This document shows positions 1-6,104 of a stretch of DNA of 6,104 nt, in pieces. Each line of letters opens with the position of its first letter. The stretch's first letter is position 1. The translations under genes and the position numbers were made by a program. The notes beneath the pieces were generated by a model that was given only the letters and a program-made list of their open reading frames with translations, was not told the origin of the DNA and made no database searches. Source of the stretch: Prevotellaceae bacterium (GTDB taxonomy: Bacteria; Bacteroidota; Bacteroidia; Bacteroidales; Bacteroidaceae); NCBI GenBank assembly GCA_030523505.1, contig JAUNIK010000173.1, positions 1 to 6,104 of the forward strand, read 5' to 3'.

Positions 1-2256
1 GGTGATGAGTCGCTTGCCATAGGCATAGAGAATAACCGACAACTTGTCCTCGTGCTGATGACCAGGCGAATATGGTCCTACCTCGAAGTGAGAATACAAA
101 TCGTTCTCGCCCCAGCCTGAGCGCATCATATACCAACCAGCCCAAGGCATCCATGTTGATGTGTACGACGGCATTGTACCTTCCTTGCCGTTGGTGGCGA
201 TATACTGGAAGTCGGTACGCTCAGGGAACAGTCCAAAGCCTTGTGCCAATGATGGACGGGCATCGTTCCAGCCAGAGTCGTTCACTGCCGGCACCTCACC
301 TGTAGGCGCAACAATCTTCACATAGTAGTTGTACATATTCTCCAGTTTCTGACTGAAATTCTTTGGCAGTCCTTCATATCCCGTGGCTTTGGCTATAGAG
401 TAAAGACCAAGGAAATTGTTCAGTGTAGCACCGTGATAGCCCGGTGTCAGTTCCACTTGTGCTCCATCGGGATAGACCTGATTCTCGGTTTCTTGATAGA
501 TCTTTGTGCCGGCATACTCAGCCCAGTGAGCCGACTCCTTGAACTCAGGGAATATCAGTGCGATATGGATGAGTCCGTTCATCTCCATCGAGAGCCAGTT
601 GTTCTTGCGGTGATGCTTTCTCAAATGGATAGCATGCTCATAGAAGGATTTCATCATCAGGAAGACACTCTCATCGTCGAACGAAGGCGACTGGAGGAAG
701 TTGAGATAAGCCATTGGCCATGCTCCGAGGGTGCGGATACCTGTCTCGATAGTGCGCCAACGGGAGTAGTCGATCTTTGCATCATAGTCAGGCAATGGTG
801 ACTGATCAATCCAACTGTTCAACTGATTGACGAAAGCACGTGCATACTTTTCATCGCCTGTGGCTTTGTAGGCTCTGCCCAATCCAATCCAGTACTGATG
901 GCGTCCCAGTTGCCAAGGCCATTCCTCGTATTCCAGAGGAGTGTTGTTGCGTGTCCAGATGACGGTATCTCCAAACTGCTCGCCCATCAGAAGGTTGTTG
1001 GTGGTGTTTGTCACCTCTTCGATGTCATATCCGCCATTGTCCTTGCTGTTGTCGGCGTTGTTCCAGTCGAAGTGGTACTCACGGTGACGCAGGTAAGCCA
1101 CAAAGTCGGTCTTCGCCTTACTGATGTTACCCGAAGCGACATCCGCCTTCACCATTTCCAATCCCGGATAGTCGAGGTTGAGGACATCGAAGAAATCCTC
1201 ATCGCTCAGGAGAGTACCATATATAATAGGTGTAGTCAACTGGTATGAAAGGGTGTTTATATCCTCTTTGCCTTTCATCATCGAGGCGAGAGTGTTCAGA
1301 CGCTCCTCATAGAGTTTCTTGCTTGTGAGTGGACAGGCAGCGCTGAGCAATATGTAGGTGTAGTTGCGGGCAATGCTCAAGGCTTCATCGCTCTTCACCC
1401 ACGCCTTGTTGCCGAGCAGCTGTTTGTTCATCCACTCTATAGATTTGCGTATGCTTCCACCGTTCTTTGTTTCATACAACCACAGATTCGAACCTGCCTT
1501 CTCTGCCACGAGAGCCATTCTCACGAGTGTCACAAGATGCTCTGTTTCCTCAAGAAGACTGTTGTTTTCGCCAATATTCATTGTTCCGTCAGCAGCAAGG
1601 ATTCTGTCAAGGCGAGCTTTTGTAGTTCCATCAACATACACCTTCAACTCGTGCACCCATTCTCTTTCAAAGAATGTCTTCGCGAAGGTGAGGAGCATAT
1701 CAAATTCCAAACCCTGATAGTCGTCCATCTGCTTCATCTTTGCCATCATCTCGTCGCTCTTGAGCCATTGCAGCAAAGCATCACACCATTGTTTCACAGC
1801 CTCATCATCGGCATTGTTCCATGCCTTAGAACCTTCGGTGAGCAGATAGCCGTCGAATATATCGATTAGGCCAAGCCCCCCAGCCCCCAAAGGGGGAGTA
1901 AGTGACAGCAATGGGTGTATATAGTCGTACACTCTGGCGGCATATTTCTCCTGACGGGTGAGATAGTAAGCCTCGCCGAGGGTTAGCACTTCGCTACCAA
2001 CAGTTTCAAGCACTTGCGGATCAGAGAATATAGATGTTGGTATTGGGTGCTGCATCAATTCATCAGCATCCTGAACCAGTCTGTTCAGTGCATCTTTCGT
2101 GGAAACATCCTCTCGCTCAATGGCTCTGCGACTCTTGTCGAGCACCGAACGATTGAGGAGCGTAAGGGGTGAAAGATTTGTGTATTCCTGTGCTTCTGCG
2201 TTTGGCGAAAAACACAAACACAGAAGAAGAAATACAGATGTCAGGATTCGTTCCAT
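1..2256 (-). CDS. Secreted heparinase II/III-family polysaccharide lyase with an N-terminal alginate-lyase-like domain (partial, 3' end off window)
   Basis: Frame is open without a stop for 752 codons from ATG at 2256 to the window edge; the C-terminus is missing. Residues 1-22 form a Sec signal peptide (hydrophobic SVFLLLCLCF, cleavage probably after AEA22), so the product is periplasmic or exported. Residues about 40-300 resemble the alginate-lyase helical domain (TRQEKYA, then NLWLYET at 257-263) but lack its NNHG and catalytic Tyr signatures. Residues about 375-640 resemble the heparinase II/III N-terminal helical domain (WPWQLGRHQYW near 446-456, WRTIETGIR, NNWLSME from N552). From about 655 the beta domain begins (GPYSPGHQHEDKL). 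Candidate catalytic residues by analogy with PL12-type enzymes are N552/N553, Y607 and H733/H735. Family members cleave uronic-acid polysaccharides by beta-elimination; substrate and PL family cannot be assigned here. A hairpin repeat is translated in frame at about residues 118-129. The gene diverges from the GH127 gene and has its own promoter. Confidence 0.85.
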   Translation of the reverse strand, partial: MERILTSVFLLLCLCFSPNAEAQEYTNLSPLTLLNRSVLDKSRRAIEREDVSTKDALNRLVQDADELMQHPIPTSIFSDPQVLETVGSEVLTLGEAYYLTRQEKYAARVYDYIHPLLSLTPPLGAGGLGLIDIFDGYLLTEGSKAWNNADDEAVKQWCDALLQWLKSDEMMAKMKQMDDYQGLEFDMLLTFAKTFFEREWVHELKVYVDGTTKARLDRILAADGTMNIGENNSLLEETEHLVTLVRMALVAEKAGSNLWLYETKNGGSIRKSIEWMNKQLLGNKAWVKSDEALSIARNYTYILLSAACPLTSKKLYEERLNTLASMMKGKEDINTLSYQLTTPIIYGTLLSDEDFFDVLNLDYPGLEMVKADVASGNISKAKTDFVAYLRHREYHFDWNNADNSKDNGGYDIEEVTNTTNNLLMGEQFGDTVIWTRNNTPLEYEEWPWQLGRHQYWIGLGRAYKATGDEKYARAFVNQLNSWIDQSPLPDYDAKIDYSRWRTIETGIRTLGAWPMAYLNFLQSPSFDDESVFLMMKSFYEHAIHLRKHHRKNNWLSMEMNGLIHIALIFPEFKESAHWAEYAGTKIYQETENQVYPDGAQVELTPGYHGATLNNFLGLYSIAKATGYEGLPKNFSQKLENMYNYYVKIVAPTGEVPAVNDSGWNDARPSLAQGFGLFPERTDFQYIATNGKEGTMPSYTSTWMPWAGWYMMRSGWGENDLYSHFEVGPYSPGHQHEDKLSVILYAYGKRLIT
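1870..1899 (+). repeat. Hairpin repeat copy A, in frame inside the lyase gene
   Basis: GC-rich palindromic element beginning GCC, containing CCCCAGCCC-type sequence, then stem CCCCC (1884-1888), loop AAA, stem GGGGG (1892-1896), and ending GGGAGT followed by AA. It shares the GCC start, C-rich left part, hairpin and GGGAGT end with the copies at 4368-4401 and 4459-4491. It lies on the strand opposite to the lyase coding strand and is translated in that gene as a low-complexity segment around LTPPLGAGGLGL without breaking the frame. The likeness to the other copies is visible by eye; insertion is inferred. Confidence 0.7.
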
Positions 2257-2334
2257 ATATTTTATCGAGTTGTAAGATTAGGTTTCAGCCCTGTTTGCCA
2301 GGATATAATATCACCGTCACCGGAAACGTATGTG

Positions 2335-2365
2335 CAAAGGTATAATCCAAAAACGTAATTTCAAA
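2335..2365 (-). promoter_or_regulatory. Bacteroidota-type promoter of the lyase gene
   Basis: Reading the minus strand, TTTG (2365-2362) is followed after 19 nt by TACCTTTG (2342-2335). This matches the Bacteroidota primary-sigma consensus TTTG-N19-21-TAnnTTTG exactly. Transcription would begin about 5-12 nt downstream of the -7 box, near 2325-2330, giving a leader of roughly 70 nt before the ATG at 2256. That leader contains a small palindrome, GATATAATATC (2302-2312), of unknown meaning. I see no riboswitch-like structure in it. Confidence 0.75.
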
Positions 2366-2474
2366 ATTTATCGCTGCCTATATCGTAAATTGTGGTGGTA
2401 AAAAGATAAATAGCGGCTAATTTACATTTTTACAGACGGGATTTATGATTTTACTTGTGTTTATCGCGGGATTA
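2366..2474. promoter_or_regulatory. Possible operator region between two divergent promoters
   Basis: These AT-rich 109 bp separate the outward-facing promoters of the lyase and GH127 genes. Visible repeats: TTTATCGCTG (2367-2376) and TTTATCGCGG (2460-2469) as direct near-repeats; CGGGATTTAT (2437-2446) and CGGGATTAT (2467-2475) as a second direct pair, the latter running into the GH127 -33 element; and GTAAATT (2385-2391) facing AATTTAC (2419-2425) as an inverted pair. Such elements could bind a hybrid two-component, SusR-like or AraC-type regulator, but no regulator gene is in the window and short repeats arise by chance in AT-rich DNA. No gene is seen here. Confidence 0.3.
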
Positions 2475-2506
2475 TTTGCTATTGTTGAGGGAAAACGCTA
2501 ATTTTG
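2475..2506 (+). promoter_or_regulatory. Bacteroidota-type promoter of the GH127 gene
   Basis: TTTG (2475-2478) is followed after 20 nt by TAATTTTG (2499-2506), an exact fit to TTTG-N19-21-TAnnTTTG. The expected transcription start near 2512-2517 leaves a very short leader of about 15-20 nt before the ATG at 2532. No convincing Shine-Dalgarno sequence is seen, which is normal in this phylum. Confidence 0.75.
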
Positions 2507-2531
2507 AAGCCAGATTATAAAATAAGCCTAA

Positions 2532-4403
2532 ATGAATAGAATTATGAAGAAACTACTATTACTCGCGTGTGTGGTGCTGTGCGTGGCGTGCAAGAACACC
2601 GAACAGCCTCAGTCAATGAAGATGATCAACCAGATTGACTTCTCTCATGTACAGATCAACGATGCTTTCTGGAGCCCTCGACTGGAGAAACATAAGACAG
2701 CAACACTGCCTGTGTGTATCGACCAGATTGAAAACCAGACTGGAAGAATACGCAATTTCGAGAATGCAGCAAAGGGCGAGGGCGAACATTCGGGTATCTT
2801 CTTCGACGACTCTGATGTGTACAAGGCTCTCGAAGGTATTGCCTACTCGCTCATCAACCATCCTGACAGTGCACTCGAGGCTAAAGCCGACGAATGGATT
2901 GACAAGTTTGCCGCTGCTCAGCAACCTGACGGATACATCAACACATTCTATACCCTCACGGGCTTAGACAAGCGGTGGACTGATATGGACCGTCATGAGA
3001 TGTATTGTGCAGGTCACATGACCGAGGCTGCCGTGGCTTACTATCTGGCTACGGGCAAGCGCAAACTGCTGGATGTGGCTATACGAATGGCTGATCACAT
3101 GATGTCAGTGTTTGGACCTGACAAGCGTCACTGGGTTCCGGGACATGAGGAGATTGAGTTGGCTCTGGTAAAACTGTCGCAGGTGACTGGCGAGGAGAAA
3201 TACCTTGACTTTGCTCACTGGCTTCTCGAAGAGCGTGGTCACGGTCATGGTTCGTATGGCGATGAGCGTGAGTGGAACCCTGCGTACTATCAGGACAATA
3301 TCCCTGTGAAGGATATGACAACCATAACCGGTCATGCTGTGCGCACGATGTATCTGTACTGCGGAATGGCTGATGTGGCTGCCCTGAAGAACGACACTGC
3401 CTACATCGCTACTATGGAAAGACTGTGGGATGTGGTTGTAAACCGTAATATGTACATCACAGGCGGTATCGGTTCGTCGGGCCACAATGAGGGTTTCAGC
3501 GAAGACTACGACCTGCCTAACAAGGAGGCTTACTGCGAGACTTGTGCTTCGGTGGGTATGGTGCTGTGGAACCACCGCATGAACCAGTTCACTGGCGATG
3601 CTAAATATATAGATGTACTCGAGCGCGCGATGTATAACGGTGCTTTGGCTGGCTGTTCGCTCGATGGTGACCGTTTCTTCTATGTCAACCCTCTCGAATC
3701 GGATGGCGATCATCACCGTCAGGAGTGGTATGGATGTGCCTGCTGTCCAAGTCAGATTTCGCGTTTCCTGCCTTCTATCGGCAATTATATCTACGGTGAG
3801 TCGAATGATGCTCTGTGGGTGAACCTATATATCGGCAACAAGGCACAGTTCTCTGTCGATGGTGTGGATGTAACCATTGAAATGAACACCAACTACCCAT
3901 GGGAGGGCAAGGTGCAGTTTGTTATCAACACCAGCAAACGCCTCAAACGAGCACTGCGTTTCCGTGTGCCGGGCTGGTGCAAACAGTTCAGCATCGACGG
4001 CAAGAGCGACGGCTTGAAGATTGAAAACGGTTATGCAGTGATAGACAAGTGGCAGTCGGGCGATGCGTTCGTCATCGATATGGCTATGCCTGTGGAGAAG
4101 GTGGTGGCTGACCCACGCGTCAAGGCAGATGAGGGTAAGGTTGCTTTGCAGCGAGGACCGATTGTGTTCTGTGCCGAGGAGGTGGACAATCCTAATTATG
4201 ATGCACTCTCTGTAAGCGACAGCAGTAACATCGACACTCATTTTGACGGTGAGTTACTGTCGGGCGTTCAGGTTATCGACGTCAACAACGACGGAAAAGT
4301 GTTCCGCTTCATTCCATACTATGCTTGGGACAACCGCCAGGCAGGCAGGATGAAGGTTTGGGTGGGAGCCTCACCCCAGCCCTCTCCAAAGGAGAGGGAG
4401 TAA
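2532..4403 (+). CDS. GH127 (DUF1680) lipoprotein, probable beta-L-arabinofuranosidase
   Basis: Exo-acting glycosidase expected to release terminal beta-L-arabinofuranose from plant or algal glycans by a cysteine-nucleophile retaining mechanism. The start is a lipoprotein signal peptide (MKKLLLLACVVLCVAC, lipid Cys20); ATG at 2544 (Met5) is an equally good start. The catalytic helical barrel spans about 37-430 and includes INDAFW (42-47) and DSDVYK (93-98); a beta-rich C-terminal part follows. By comparison with HypBA1 (E322, E338, C340, C417, C418), the zinc ligands are E336, C338, C404 and C405, with C404 the nucleophile and E320 the general acid/base; the 16-residue E320-E336 spacing is the same. 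The family-typical end (AWDNRQAGRMKVWV) finishes at V611; residues 613-623 and the first stop base come from a hairpin repeat. Other GH127 members act on aceric acid in rhamnogalacturonan II, so exact specificity is open. Surface versus periplasmic location is unclear because the residues after Cys20 (KNTEQ) are a weak surface-export signal. Confidence 0.93.
   Translation: MNRIMKKLLLLACVVLCVACKNTEQPQSMKMINQIDFSHVQINDAFWSPRLEKHKTATLPVCIDQIENQTGRIRNFENAAKGEGEHSGIFFDDSDVYKALEGIAYSLINHPDSALEAKADEWIDKFAAAQQPDGYINTFYTLTGLDKRWTDMDRHEMYCAGHMTEAAVAYYLATGKRKLLDVAIRMADHMMSVFGPDKRHWVPGHEEIELALVKLSQVTGEEKYLDFAHWLLEERGHGHGSYGDEREWNPAYYQDNIPVKDMTTITGHAVRTMYLYCGMADVAALKNDTAYIATMERLWDVVVNRNMYITGGIGSSGHNEGFSEDYDLPNKEAYCETCASVGMVLWNHRMNQFTGDAKYIDVLERAMYNGALAGCSLDGDRFFYVNPLESDGDHHRQEWYGCACCPSQISRFLPSIGNYIYGESNDALWVNLYIGNKAQFSVDGVDVTIEMNTNYPWEGKVQFVINTSKRLKRALRFRVPGWCKQFSIDGKSDGLKIENGYAVIDKWQSGDAFVIDMAMPVEKVVADPRVKADEGKVALQRGPIVFCAEEVDNPNYDALSVSDSSNIDTHFDGELLSGVQVIDVNNDGKVFRFIPYYAWDNRQAGRMKVWVGASPQPSPKERE
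4368..4401 (+). repeat. Hairpin repeat copy B, encoding the C-terminus of GH127
   Basis: Starts GCCTCACCCCAGCCC; the stem CCCTCTCC (4380-4387), loop AAA and stem GGAGAGGG (4391-4398) form an 8-bp perfect hairpin, and the element ends GGGAGT. Read in the GH127 frame it encodes ASPQPSPKERE, and its final T is the first base of the TAA stop. This peptide tail recurs in many unrelated bacterial proteins that end in such repeats. With copy C it forms an inverted pair around the convergent intergenic gap. No T-run follows, so it is not a canonical intrinsic terminator. Confidence 0.8.
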
Positions 4404-4407
4404 TGAG

Positions 4408-4449
4408 GTTACTCTTTCTGACATTGCGCCCTCCGACAGAAAAGCTAAC
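4408..4449. repeat. Imperfect inner dyad in the convergent intergenic region
   Basis: GTTACTCTTTCTGAC (4408-4422) faces GACAGAAAAGCTAAC (4435-4449); the arms match at 11 of 15 positions around a 12-nt loop, the best block being TTTCTG/CAGAAA. It is nested inside the outer B/C hairpin pair. It may be part of a composite element or contribute to transcript 3' ends for both convergent genes. No T-run follows it on either strand, so terminator function is uncertain. Confidence 0.4.
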
Positions 4450-4458
4450 TTGCCAAAC

Positions 4459-4491
4459 ACTCCCCCTGTGAGGGGGGAGATGGAGGGGGGC
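4459..4491 (-). repeat. Hairpin repeat copy C, at the end of the sulfatase gene
   Basis: On the minus strand it begins GCCCCCCTCCATC and ends GGGGGAGT, like copies A and B. The hairpin is CTCCCCC (4460-4466) and GGGGGAG (4473-4479), 7 bp perfect, with a 6-nt loop. Its first base is the G of the sulfatase TAG stop, so the element abuts the coding end as copy B does for GH127. It is the most diverged of the three copies, with a longer loop and ATC in place of AGC in the left part. It may act as a 3'-end stabilising structure, as REP elements do elsewhere; that is inference. Confidence 0.7.
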
Positions 4492-6053
4492 TACGGCATC
4501 GTTACTTGGAACATCTCCGAGTCGCGGTGCTGGGCATGGATGATGTCAAGCATTCGTGCTACAATATCGGGATGCTCTGAGGCGAGGTCATGATCTTCGT
4601 GGATGTCGGTGGCGAGGTCGTAGAGGCGGCACTTTCCGTGCTCGACAACAAGTTTCCAGTCGCCCATACGCAGACCAAGCATATCGGTTTCATGAAACTC
4701 CCAATACAGGAATTCATGCTGCCTCTGACGTCCTTTACCTGTGAGCGTCGGGTAGAACGACAGTCCATCGAAACCATCATCAGGAATACTCCTGTTGACG
4801 AACCGCTCAGGGAAGCCTTCTATGCGGGCAATATCGCAAAAAGTTGGGAGAAGGTCGTAGAATGCCAACTGATGGTTGCTTACTGTGCCAGCCTTGATAT
4901 GCTTTGGCCAACGAACAATGAATGGTATGCGGATTCCGCCCTCGTGGGTGGAGCGCTTTATGCCACGCAACTTACCGTCACGGCCGAAGAACTCTGGGTC
5001 TGCCCCACCCTCTTCGTGAGGTCCATTGTCGGAGGTGAAGATTACGACGGTGTTCTTGTCCCAGCCTTTTTCCTTCAGTTTGGCGAGAATCTCCCCCACC
5101 TGAGCATCCAGACGAGTTATCATCGCGGCAAACTGAGCGTGGGAGTTGGTGTTGGCATTATATCGGCTCCACGGACTGCCTTCGAACGCCTTGTCGTCAG
5201 GGAACTGCTTCTCATAGTGCAACAGAATGGAGTCGCGAGGCTGGAATAGTTCTGCGTGAGGCAGCGTGTATGTAAAAATGCCCAGAAACGGTTTGTCGCC
5301 ATTCTGCTGGTCGAGCCATCGCAGGGCTTCCTGATGAATCAAATCGGCAGAATACTGCTCGCGGAGTGCGTAATCCTCGCCGTACATTGGATGCTGGATA
5401 TTCTGTTCGAGTGGGATGCGCACTACTGCGGTGTCGCCTAGTGAACGACTATAGCGGTTGAGGAAATTGGGGTAATACAGATGTGCCTGAAACTGACAAA
5501 TATACCCATAGAACTCATCTATGCCACGCTTGTCGGGTGTTGATGCCGACTGTTCGTGACCTCCAGCCCATTTGCCGAACATGCCAGTGGTATAGCCAGC
5601 ATTGTGGAATATCTCAGGCAGGATGATATGCTGCGGGTCATAAGGCTCCTGTCCTACGAGCGTGTAGTCTGCGTTTTCGCCGTAGAGGTTATTCTGCAGA
5701 TTACCGTTATTCCAGTACTCTTTATTGCCTCGCACATGTGTGTGACCTGTATGCTGTCCCGTCATCACCGTAGCCCTTGATGGTGCCGACACCGGACTAC
5801 CTGCGTATGCCTGTGTGAAAAGCATTCCCTCGGATGCCATCTTGTCGATGTTTGGTGTAGCAATCATCTGCTGACCATAGCATCCCAGATCGCCATAACC
5901 CATATCATCGCACATGATATAGATGATATTCGGGCGCTTTGAGGAATGGTTGTTATGCGACATGCTTTTTGCCTCTGTTTTTCCAACGATCGGAGTCAGC
6001 ACCAACAGTGGTAAACATTTCAGGGAAATCTTCGAGATGACTTTTTTCGACAT
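4491..6053 (-). CDS. Secreted S1-family sulfatase (serine-type formylglycine site)
   Basis: Hydrolyses sulfate esters, presumably on a glycan; 520 aa is normal for the family. The N-terminus (basic MSKKVISKISLK, hydrophobic LPLLVLTPIVG, possible cleavage after TEA28) looks like a Sec signal peptide, which favours this start over Met31. Alkaline-phosphatase-fold motifs appear in order: IIYIMCDDMGYGD with metal ligands D49/D50; S89-A-P-S-R93, where Ser89 should be converted to formylglycine by an anaerobic maturase (anSME type); GKW at 160-162; H266 in TLPHAE; SDNG (D342, N343); and LRGIKRSTHEGGIRIP with K366 and H370. The usual GKW-H/G-LG is GKWAGG here. Subfamily and target sulfate cannot be assigned by eye; resemblance is to glycan exo-sulfatases of human gut Bacteroidota rather than to choline- or aryl-specific enzymes. 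It converges on the GH127 gene with an 87-bp gap and has its own promoter, so it is not co-transcribed with it. No maturase gene is in the window. Confidence 0.92.
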   Translation of the reverse strand: MSKKVISKISLKCLPLLVLTPIVGKTEAKSMSHNNHSSKRPNIIYIMCDDMGYGDLGCYGQQMIATPNIDKMASEGMLFTQAYAGSPVSAPSRATVMTGQHTGHTHVRGNKEYWNNGNLQNNLYGENADYTLVGQEPYDPQHIILPEIFHNAGYTTGMFGKWAGGHEQSASTPDKRGIDEFYGYICQFQAHLYYPNFLNRYSRSLGDTAVVRIPLEQNIQHPMYGEDYALREQYSADLIHQEALRWLDQQNGDKPFLGIFTYTLPHAELFQPRDSILLHYEKQFPDDKAFEGSPWSRYNANTNSHAQFAAMITRLDAQVGEILAKLKEKGWDKNTVVIFTSDNGPHEEGGADPEFFGRDGKLRGIKRSTHEGGIRIPFIVRWPKHIKAGTVSNHQLAFYDLLPTFCDIARIEGFPERFVNRSIPDDGFDGLSFYPTLTGKGRQRQHEFLYWEFHETDMLGLRMGDWKLVVEHGKCRLYDLATDIHEDHDLASEHPDIVARMLDIIHAQHRDSEMFQVTMP

Positions 6054-6078
6054 ATAGTGATGATTTTATTAGCCGATG

Positions 6079-6086
6079 CAAAGATA
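6079..6086 (-). promoter_or_regulatory. -7 promoter box of the sulfatase gene
   Basis: TATCTTTG on the minus strand exactly fits the Bacteroidota -7 consensus TAnnTTTG. It lies 25 bases upstream of the ATG at 6053, implying a leader of about 15-20 nt, similar to that of GH127. The matching -33 TTTG would fall just beyond the right window edge, so only half of the promoter can be judged. Confidence 0.65.
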
Positions 6087-6104
6087 CAACATTTTGACGA
6101 AAAC

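Noticed and set aside
433..1869. Several plus-strand open frames of 110-122 codons
   Set aside because: They all lie antisense to the continuous 752-codon lyase frame, whose translation shows clear family motifs throughout.
1861..1920. Frameshift or pseudogene at the repeat in the lyase gene
   Set aside because: Codon-by-codon reading of the minus strand shows the frame continues unbroken through the repeat and on to the window edge.
2341..2346. TATAAT resembling an E. coli -10 box on the plus strand
   Set aside because: Bacteroidota primary sigma does not use this motif, and it overlaps the better minus-strand TACCTTTG box; the GH127 promoter at 2475-2506 fits better.
3105..3716. Open frame of 203 codons on the minus strand inside the GH127 gene
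   Set aside because: It is antisense to the catalytic core of a clear GH127 frame, its translation resembles no family and it has no promoter or start context; such antisense frames are common in GC-balanced coding DNA.
4460..4490. G-rich plus strand as a G-quadruplex
   Set aside because: Only two long G-runs plus one GG are present, and the segment is better explained as one arm of the hairpin repeat.
4368..4491. Canonical bidirectional rho-independent terminator
   Set aside because: The hairpins are strong but no T-run follows them on either strand, so only a general 3'-end structure can be claimed.
4590..5249. Open frame of 219 codons on the plus strand opposite the sulfatase
   Set aside because: It is antisense to conserved sulfatase motifs and has no recognisable features of its own.

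Overview
The window looks like Bacteroidales DNA, most plausibly a gut or rumen Prevotellaceae or Bacteroidaceae member. Three signs support this. All three genes carry the Bacteroidota promoter signature (TAnnTTTG, with an upstream TTTG where the window reaches far enough). The gene content is glycan-degrading, exported enzymes. Short GC-rich hairpin repeats abut or sit inside the genes, including the familiar repeat-encoded protein tail ASPQPSPKERE. No SusC/SusD pair, regulator, transposase, tRNA, rRNA or CRISPR array is visible.

Layout: (1) positions 1-2256, minus strand, cut by the left window edge, hold a secreted polysaccharide lyase-like protein. It combines a degenerate alginate-lyase-like helical domain with a heparinase II/III helical domain and the start of its beta domain. 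(2) Positions 2257-2531 are a divergent intergenic region with two well-formed, outward-facing promoters. (3) Positions 2532-4403, plus strand, encode a complete GH127 (DUF1680) lipoprotein, probably a beta-L-arabinofuranosidase. (4) Positions 4404-4490 are a short convergent intergenic region dominated by an inverted pair of hairpin repeats with a weaker dyad between them. (5) Positions 4491-6053, minus strand, encode a complete secreted S1-type sulfatase with a serine-type formylglycine site; its -7 promoter box lies near the right edge.

Together the three exported enzymes would suit an acidic, sulfated, arabinose-decorated polysaccharide: the lyase would cut at uronic acids, the sulfatase remove sulfate esters and GH127 trim terminal beta-L-arabinofuranose. 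This joint role is inferred from adjacency and families only. The genes are not one operon: the lyase and GH127 diverge, and GH127 and the sulfatase converge.

I see no clear new biological system. The points most worth a second look are the two-helical-domain lyase whose first domain has lost the alginate-lyase signature residues, and three copies of a hairpin repeat. One copy is read through in frame inside the lyase gene, one writes the last 11 residues and starts the stop codon of GH127, and one begins on the last base of the sulfatase stop codon.
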